From Mesaphorura yosii (lineage: Eukaryota > Arthropoda > Collembola > Poduromorpha > Tullbergiidae), in NCBI GenBank assembly GCA_009869945.1, contig WIXG01000586.1, positions 1-35,345 on the forward strand: a DNA stretch of 35,345 nucleotides. The letters run 5' to 3'. The stretch's first letter is position 1; every line of letters begins with the position of its first letter. Made by a program: the position numbers and the translations under genes. Shown here in pieces: positions 29,632 to 35,345 of the stretch. The notes beneath the pieces are model-generated. The model saw only the letters and a list, made by a program, of their open reading frames with translations, had not been told where the DNA came from and made no database searches.

Positions 29632-32100
29632 TTATATTCTTGCGTAGTGGAGGAGGAGTTGTTCGAGGGAGGTTGGGAGCCAGAGCCCCGCCGCGTTGTC
29701 GAGGACGAAGATGACATTGTTGGCGATGTGGATGAGGGCGTTGCCGGCGCGGTAGACCTGCTTGCCCTCGTAGCTCCGGTTCGCCACAGGCACGAACACC
29801 AGCCCCAGCTCCTCACACTTCATCTGCACCAGGTCACGGAACCCGAATGGCACCGTCGACGTCAGCCGGAGCGCGTCCGCCATCAGCTCGGGAGTCATCA
29901 GCCCCAGCGGCGGCGGAAGGAGCGGCTGCTGCTGCTGGAGGAAGCCAAAGTCGAGGGGGACTGCGGGGTTCTGAAGCGAAGCGTTGATGAGCTGGAGCGC
30001 CTTCTGGAGCTGGTCCGTAACTGCCGCCTCCTTCATGAGGGGTTCTGGGAAGACGGAGCGCCACCAGGTGTACCAGCGGTAGACCTCCTCGAGTGCGGGG
30101 CGCTGGTTGAGCCAGGAGACGATGAAGTGGAGCCACTTGGGGAAGAAGTACGCCTCCAACAGACTGCAGAGATGCCGTGTGGGGAGGAGCCCCAGCCAGT
30201 CCATCACGGCGTTCCAGATGTCCAGGTTCTGGGGGAGCGGAGGCAGGGCGAGCACAAACTCCTTCTCCAGCACGGCCTGCAGCTTGGGGAGGATATTTTT
30301 GAGGAGGAAGGCGTCCATGGAGCCCCTGCTGAAGACGGAGGCCCAGGGTTGGAGGATCTGCTTGGCCGAGGCGTCGCAGGGGTGCCAGTGCACCAGGGCG
30401 TTGGCAAACTTGCGTCTGATGGGCGGGTAGACGACCTCCAGCTTGGCGCCCAGGACGGTTGCCCACGGATGCACCCACGAGTGGACGGGCACCGAGTCCG
30501 CAAGTGGATTCCAGGCGTCCACGCCCTCCGTCAGTTTGGGCAGGACGACCTGGTCCAGGACGTGGGCGTAGATCCAGGCGGGGAGGAGGGGCTGCCACGT
30601 TTGCAGGAAGTGCAGCATCGTCGAAGGCGATTTCACGTCCCAGGCGACGAGGTGCGGGCGGACGGCGGGCATCCAGCCCTCCCACATGAGGATATTAAAC
30701 TCCTTATGGTGCGAGCCCAGAAGCTCCTTCCACTGCAGCATGAGCGGGAACGGCTCCGACGGAGCGTCGAATGGGACCCACGCCCTGAGGTGTTTCAGAA
30801 GGCTGGGCACGACGGTGGCTGGGACGAGCGAGAAAATTTCGTTGAGCTCCCACTCCTCGGGGTGCTCCTTCCGGATCTCCACGAAACCCTCGAAGGCCGT
30901 TTGGATGTCTGGTGGCTGGGGCGTCTCCGTCAGCGCCTTGAGTCTGGCTACCAGCTGCTCGATGCTCCTGATCATTTCGTCCTCCTGGTCGATGACCCTC
31001 CGGAGTCTCTTCTGCTCCTGCTCGATCGTCACGGCGCGGTCGGCGGCGTAGCGGGACTTTTTGTCGTTTCGGAGGATGTCTTGTTCGCATGTTTCGAGGA
31101 GGAGGTTGATGTTGTGCGTCAGCTCTGGCAGGTCGAAGGCGCCCTTCTGCACAGCTACCGGGCCCCTCCTCGCGTCGTTCTGCCACTCCTCGACAGGACG
31201 TCTCTGGCCAGAGATGGCGTGGTAGCCGCTGAGGACCCTAGTCTCTGGCCCCGTCAGGTCGATGACTTTCGTCTGGGCGAGTTTGCCGGCGTCTGGGCGG
31301 ACGACGAGGTTCTTCTGCTCTAGCACCTGCTCTACCGTCAGGTATCGTGTCTCCACCGCCTCCTTCTCGTTCTTCCTCCAGCTGCGCTCCTTCGCTCCCT
31401 TCTTCTCGGTGGCTGTGTCCTCGATCACGATCTCTGCTGGCTTGGACTTGCTTTCTCTGCCGTAGGCTCCGATGGCGCCGCGTCCCTTGCGCACGACGGC
31501 CTCGATGGGAGCGGTGATGCCCTGCTCGTCCTTGCCCAGCCCCTTCCCAGGCTGCCAGCCCATCTTCAGCGCCAACTGAGCCCCAATCCCAAACATCCCC
31601 ATCGCCTTGTTCCCCGCACCGATGCCCGAAGCCCTGCTCCGAAGTCCCGCCGTGTCTCCCAGACTGCCCTCCTGCCGTTTCATGAACGCCTTCGGAATGG
31701 CTACGCTCTCATCCTCACTGCAAACACAATTAAAAATGGTGAACTTTCCATTTGCTACCAATCTGAAGGAGTAATTGGCGGTGGTGTACCTTGAGGAGTC
31801 TGTGACGGGGATGTCTTCTCCTTCGCCTTCCTCTTTGGCTTCGTCACTCGGTTTTTCAGCATCTTTGTTTGGTTGCTGGACTCCCGCGGAGATGAAGGAG
31901 ACTCCGGAGGTGTAGTCGGGGCGTCCTTTGACTCCTTTGGTTCTTCTGGGCCTCTCGTCTCCGTCACTGTCGTCCTCGGGCGCCCAGACTCCGTAAATGT
32001 GCTGGTTCTTGGTGGTCTTGCGCCTGAAGCGATTGGGGTTGAACTCTGTTTGGAGGTCATAGTCAGTCACCTCAAAGCTCTCGTACTCCTCGTCACTCAT
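29632..32100 (-). CDS. TFIP11: Tuftelin-interacting protein 11 (spliceosome disassembly G-patch protein)
   Basis: Start at 32100 (MSDEEYESFEVTDYDLQTEF); an in-frame ATG eight codons upstream is less conserved. Exons 32100-31790 and 31717-29632 with a 72-bp intron give 798 residues, near the usual 830. An acidic N-terminal region (DDSDGDERPRR, YTSGVSFISAGVQ) is followed by the G-patch (FGIGAQLALKMGWQPGKGLG, then ITAPIEAVVRKGRGAIGAYG). A coiled region carries the TVEQVLEQK and VKVIDLTGPETRV blocks. The long GCFC-type C-terminal domain is rich in Trp (LLPAWIYAHVLDQVVLPKLT, PLHSWVHPWATVLG-like). The protein activates the DHX15/Prp43 helicase to release the lariat spliceosome. The intron is a multiple of three with no stop, so retention would add 24 residues in frame. 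Confidence 0.95.
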   Translation of the reverse strand: MSDEEYESFEVTDYDLQTEFNPNRFRRKTTKNQHIYGVWAPEDDSDGDERPRRTKGVKGRPDYTSGVSFISAGVQQPNKDAEKPSDEAKEEGEGEDIPVTDSSRYTTANYSFRLVANGKFTIFNCVCSEDESVAIPKAFMKRQEGSLGDTAGLRSRASGIGAGNKAMGMFGIGAQLALKMGWQPGKGLGKDEQGITAPIEAVVRKGRGAIGAYGRESKSKPAEIVIEDTATEKKGAKERSWRKNEKEAVETRYLTVEQVLEQKNLVVRPDAGKLAQTKVIDLTGPETRVLSGYHAISGQRRPVEEWQNDARRGPVAVQKGAFDLPELTHNINLLLETCEQDILRNDKKSRYAADRAVTIEQEQKRLRRVIDQEDEMIRSIEQLVARLKALTETPQPPDIQTAFEGFVEIRKEHPEEWELNEIFSLVPATVVPSLLKHLRAWVPFDAPSEPFPLMLQWKELLGSHHKEFNILMWEGWMPAVRPHLVAWDVKSPSTMLHFLQTWQPLLPAWIYAHVLDQVVLPKLTEGVDAWNPLADSVPVHSWVHPWATVLGAKLEVVYPPIRRKFANALVHWHPCDASAKQILQPWASVFSRGSMDAFLLKNILPKLQAVLEKEFVLALPPLPQNLDIWNAVMDWLGLLPTRHLCSLLEAYFFPKWLHFIVSWLNQRPALEEVYRWYTWWRSVFPEPLMKEAAVTDQLQKALQLINASLQNPAVPLDFGFLQQQQPLLPPPLGLMTPELMADALRLTSTVPFGFRDLVQMKCEELGLVFVPVANRSYEGKQVYRAGNALIHIANNVIFVLDNAAGLWLPTSLEQLLLHYARI

Positions 32101-32284
32101 CTTGAAATAATTGCACTGATCCACTGATCTCGGAATAAATATTTCGCTCTCCGGTCAGACGAGCACACGAAGACACCGAGAAGCGTTTGTGGCTGTACGA
32201 GTTGAATCTTTGACTCTTCCGCGCGAGCAGCGAAAGCTTGTCTCACTCGTGCAGGAAAGACGAGACGCAGAATGAGAAATGCAC

Positions 32285-33000
32285 TCACCTCCTACGTCGA
32301 CGGCGGACTCTTCTGCTTCTCCTCTCCGACCCCACGCTCTCGTCGCCTTCTGCTGCTGATTGTTGGGGTGGTGGTGGAGGCTGACTCGGAGGACGGGAGG
32401 AGGCATGTTTGCTCAGGAAGTTGTTGTATTTCGGCTCTCCACCGCCCGTGTACGCAGAGTGCGACTGAGCCTGCGCCTGTTTGCTGAGGAGATTCGCCTG
32501 TGACCACCACAATCACCATTCTGCGTTAATCATCTACGCACAATCAACCTGCAATCAATGAAATGAAAAGGGAATGAAAGGCTTGTCATACCTGCACCGT
32601 TTGATTGAGGCGTGATGGCTTCTCCTTCAGGAGGCACCACAACAGGAAGCCGGAGACGGGGCTGGAATAAAAGAGGGCATTCATACTTGCCGGTGGGACG
32701 GAGCCAGAAAGTACCGGGTCATGGGTCTTGGAGACGAACCTGAGAAGATTCTATTGCCCATATTGTCTCCAACCACGAAACCCTGGACAACCTGTCCCTG
32801 GCTGGGGACGTCAGGAGGAGCTGCACAAACTCCAGGAATGCGAACTGCCTCCAAACATACTAATACCTAACCAAACGAGTCACAGGTAGAGTTCTCAGAA
32901 TATGTGTCATCATTCTGGAGAAGTTTGAGTTGCTGGAGCCAGGAGAGTATAATCTGCCACTGCAACTGACGATGATGCTGAATGTTGTGGTCACGGTTCT
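32285..33000 (-). CDS. Unrecognised multi-exon gene (exon joins uncertain)
   Basis: Four minus-strand segments look coding. About 33000-32872 reads NRDHNIQHHRQLQWQIILSW and SENSTCDSF. A 51-bp intron with GTTAGG and GTGCAG leads to 32820-32740 (PPDVPSQGQVVQGFVVGDNM). A middle segment about 32670-32592 ends LKEKPSRLNQTVQ at a GTATGA donor. A last segment 32497-32285 begins after a CAG (ANLLSKQAQAQSHSAYTGGG), continues with NNFLSKHASSRPPSQPPPPP and ends in a basic run and TGA. The first two and last two segments join in phase; the second-to-third join does not fit cleanly. A low-complexity, probably disordered nuclear or cytosolic protein is likely. I do not recognise the family. Confidence 0.4.
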
Positions 33001-33322
33001 TAATTATCAAAATACACATACGTTAAGATAAATTTTCGGTCACGTAGGCGGCTGGGTGTTAGGCTGAAGAAAGTTTCGTTTGACTTCTAATTATTACTGA
33101 TCTGACTCTGACTCCAACTTACAGAATGTATTAAATATTATTATGTGTCATGCCCATGCCGCTTGGTTCTGGTATCGAATTTCTCGAGAAATAGAACAGT
33201 GTTAATTGTCATTGTCTTTTTGTCCTTGAAATATACCAAAGGTGACTGTCACTGTAGACTAACTATGCATGCAGTGCGTCCATGTCGGGTACCCGCCTTG
33301 GCCTTGTCCGACGAGCTTGTCA
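33001..33322. other. Intergenic
   Basis: AT-rich sequence between divergent genes. No gene or structured element recognised. Confidence 0.4.
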
Positions 33323-33328
33323 TATAAA
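33323..33328 (+). promoter_or_regulatory. TATA box of the Cys-rich prepropeptide gene
   Basis: TATAAA about 115 bases before the ATG at 33441, consistent with a transcript starting near 33355. Confidence 0.5.
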
Positions 33329-33440
33329 ATGTCCGGCCCACCACTTGCACTGGTCCAGTCCACCATTGGCTATCGCTATCAGCTTCAGAAATCTCTGGCT
33401 TTTCACTGCTTACTACAGAAGGAAACTATAGATTTTCAAA

Positions 33441-33908
33441 ATGAAATTCACCGTAGTTATAATGATTTTGGCACTCATCGCGATCGCGGCCGCTGCCTTC
33501 TCGAACGAGGATATCCTCCGAACGATCCAAACACACGCGGAGCTGGAACAAGGTGACCACGCCGAAGCGAACGTGAACGTGGCGCGTGTTCGCAGGCAGG
33601 ACGAAGAAGGTGAGTGTAGGTCCATCATGATCCAGGCTGGCGTCGAAATCCCAACCGTCTTTGATGGAGGCTACTGTCGCCCCGCCCGTGGCTCGTACTG
33701 CTCGCCGTACTCCGAAGAGACGGACCCGTCCCGCCGGTGCGAGACGGGAACCAGCTGCACGTTCAAGGCCGACGGCGGTCGCTGCACGAAACAGAAGCTA
33801 CGCGACTTGCTCCAAACCAAGTACTCCCCCTCCAGCAAGCCAACGATTGAGGAGCTCGAGGACGCGATCGGTAAAATGCTCCGTGACATTCCGTGCACGT
33901 GCGAGTAA
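33441..33908 (+). CDS. Secreted Cys-rich prepropeptide with dibasic processing site
   Basis: A 155-residue intronless gene. Residues 1-19 are a signal peptide (MKFTVVIMILALIAIAAAA). Residues about 20-51 form an acidic propeptide ending in RVRR, a furin-type cleavage site followed by Q. The mature chain has eight cysteines (GEC, GYC, SYC, RRC, TSC, GRC and a final PCTC) spaced around a Gly-rich core (GGYCRPARGSYCSPY). It looks like a secreted, disulphide-locked small protein, for instance a binding, defence or signalling peptide. No family is recognised and there is no direct sign of toxicity. A decayed tandem copy lies at 34558-34981. AATAAA is at 34056-34061. Confidence 0.75.
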   Translation: MKFTVVIMILALIAIAAAAFSNEDILRTIQTHAELEQGDHAEANVNVARVRRQDEEGECRSIMIQAGVEIPTVFDGGYCRPARGSYCSPYSEETDPSRRCETGTSCTFKADGGRCTKQKLRDLLQTKYSPSSKPTIEELEDAIGKMLRDIPCTCE

Positions 33909-34557
33909 TAATGGAGTAATGACCAAGACGAAGACGAATGGCCTTCACTTTGCTTCGAAACTATATTCAAATTAGTAATAAGTACCTTGAAATGTTGCAC
34001 ACATGAAATCTTTTCCTTCTGGAATATAGAAGTAGACTAGACAAAGCCTCAGCTTAATAAAAAAAAGATTTTAATTGTCATCCATGTCATGATTGTCAGT
34101 TTCACGCTTCAAAGATCCCGAACATGCCAAAAGGCTAAAAGAAAAATATGCGAGGGAGATGTGCGGCCACCTGATCCTAATCAACTATCTGGACTTCCGT
34201 GACTCGGAAGCTGGATATCTGGAAAAATTGAGTAATTAGCGCTTGTTATATAAATTTTTATGCAACATACGTGCATAAATTATTTGCATATCTTGGTTTG
34301 CTTACTTAATTACTGTGATGCTATAAGTGCTTGTAAACATTGACATTGGCTTTGCTGACTGTCAGAGATCTGTACACGGTTGTTGTGCATGAGAGGAATC
34401 GAAGTTGATATCGTAATAAAATGTCCGCGTGCTGAAGGCCGAAGATTTGCAGTAGTTGGATCTCGAATTATGGAGACACTTAACTCCTTGCCCTTATCAA
34501 GACAAGTAAGACAATCAGACTTGAGCAACATCAGCATTGCAGTTTTAAAATTTAAAC
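33909..34557. other. Spacer between the two Cys-rich peptide copies
   Basis: Contains the 3' UTR and AATAAA (34056-34061) of the upstream gene, then AT-rich sequence. No gene seen. Confidence 0.45.
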
Positions 34558-34981
34558 ATGCAACCCATTCTACTGGCCTTGCTGTTCATCACGGCCCTGA
34601 CGATCACGGGAATCGAACGTCACATCCGAGCCATTGAATCCCACCTGGACTTGCAGTACTGCAGCAGAGGAAGGGAGACAACACCGCCGCCGGACCGTGT
34701 GGTCTGATGTCCTACGTCAGAATGGTCATCCAGACCGTTCCGGAGGACGGAGGCTGTCGTCGGACTGCAGGCCCCTTTTGCATACCGCTGGATTCGTCGG
34801 TTGGCAGAGACTACCCAAGTCAGAGGGAACCGAATGCCAGTTCCATGCCGATGGGAGCCAGCGCACAATGCCCAAGATGGGCGCCGAGCTCAAAAGCAAG
34901 TACCTAGTCGGAACTGAACGTCGCGATTGCTCGCATGTTGAAGGATATGGTCTGCACCTGCGCCTGAGCACAGCACGATTC
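34558..34981 (+). pseudogene. Decayed tandem paralogue of the Cys-rich prepropeptide
   Basis: A signal peptide-like start at 34558 (MQPILLALLFITALTITGIE) is followed by segments that match the gene at 33441 but sit in different frames. PEDGGCRRTAGPFC corresponds to FDGGYCRPARGSYC, GTECQFHADG to GTSCTFKADG, and the end MLKDMVCTCA to MLRDIPCTCE. Two or three frame changes are needed to follow the similarity (near 34665, 34825 and 34905), with no plausible introns at those points. It is best read as a pseudogene, or as a copy with assembly errors. AATAAA at 35078-35083 survives. Confidence 0.65.
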
Positions 34982-35184
34982 GAATTATCCGAGCCGTGAC
35001 TTGCGAATAATTTAAATGCTTGGCTTCTTTTTTTGTGAAAATGTTTCTGCCTTACTTCCAGCCTGTCATGTTCGTTTAATAAATGTGGGCAACGTTTTCC
35101 GAAGTTTGGCTTCCCTTGAAATTTCTGTGACACCATGGCTTGCTAATAGATCTGAAAATTAGCGCGTGGTGTAAAGGAGTAGGA

Positions 35185-35301
35185 CTCCTTCACTTTGTTC
35201 ATGTAATGTAAATGAGTCGTGCCTTCGTCTTCTACTTATGCTGTGTACGAGGCTTTGCCTTGCGTGAGCTGGGCAATGCCGAGTACACAAAGTGAAGGGA
35301 G
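35185..35301. repeat. Inverted repeat with 15-bp arms
   Basis: CTCCTTCACTTTGT at 35185-35198 is matched by ACAAAGTGAAGGGAG at 35287-35301 (one extra base), about 90 bases apart. The spacer has smaller pairings (GAGGCTTTGCC with GGCAATGCC). It could be a small foldback element or part of a structured transcript. The window ends 44 bases later, so its outer limits cannot be seen. Confidence 0.45.
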
Positions 35302-35345
35302 AGGCATGCGCTGAGCGCAGGAGTGGAGGCAGCGTCAGGCAGTCC

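Noticed and set aside
29446..31323. A 625-codon open frame on the plus strand
   Set aside because: It is the mirror of TFIP11: rich in Glu, Leu and Arg, with no domain, and it lies antisense to a strongly recognised gene.
33441..33908. Cys-rich peptide as a venom-type toxin
   Set aside because: Signal peptide, propeptide and many cysteines are also common to growth-factor-like, binding and defence proteins; nothing specific supports a toxin.

Overview
The window is nuclear DNA from an animal, almost certainly an arthropod. It carries an animal-type fatty acid synthase, insect-style gustatory and ionotropic chemoreceptors, a GH18 chitinase, ORC1, TFIP11 and two Tc1/mariner transposons. Introns are very short (about 50-90 bp, GT-AG) and several large genes have no intron. 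Together with the secreted GH16 glucanase and the lineage-specific chemoreceptors this suggests a compact hexapod genome such as a springtail (Collembola). The order-level guess is inference only.

Layout. 1-3483 (+): 3' half of a fatty acid synthase. 3545-5838: a decayed reverse transcriptase on the minus strand, split by a decayed DD37E mariner. 6166-6358 (-): a possible two-exon membrane micropeptide. 6618-7991 (+): secreted chitinase with an N-terminal PAN/Apple-like domain. 8449-9102 (-): secreted ricin-B-type lectin. 9517-10928 (-): SLC18B1-like MFS transporter. 11407-12351 (-): secreted GH16 glucanase-like enzyme. 12724-13313 (-): unrecognised, frameshifted gene. 14406-16607 (+): intronless ionotropic receptor. 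16687-16877 (+): orphan lectin terminal exon. 16973-19208 (-): a two-exon gene joining a signal peptide, PA-like luminal domain, transmembrane helix and TTK/Mps1-like kinase. 19713-20175 (+): decayed class A GPCR. 21306-21841 (+): Cys-rich secreted protein. 22004-26880 (-): three gustatory-receptor paralogues, one intact, one cut by an intact DD41D mariner (24010-25307), one only a C-terminal remnant. 27258-29123 (-): ORC1 without a BAH domain. 29632-32100 (-): TFIP11. 32285-33000 (-): unrecognised multi-exon gene. 33441-33908 (+): Cys-rich prepropeptide. 34558-34981 (+): its decayed tandem paralogue.

The genes do not form a single pathway. Three neighbouring secreted carbohydrate-active proteins (chitinase, lectin, GH16) form a loose local theme of digestion or defence against fungal or microbial glycans. 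The chemoreceptor block shows birth and death in progress, with a fresh transposon in one member. The strongest candidate for something undescribed is the PA-TM-kinase gene: it looks like the luminal half of a Goliath/RNF13 ubiquitin ligase whose RING has been replaced by a kinase domain. The kinase exon has no upstream methionine of its own, and the splice phases match.
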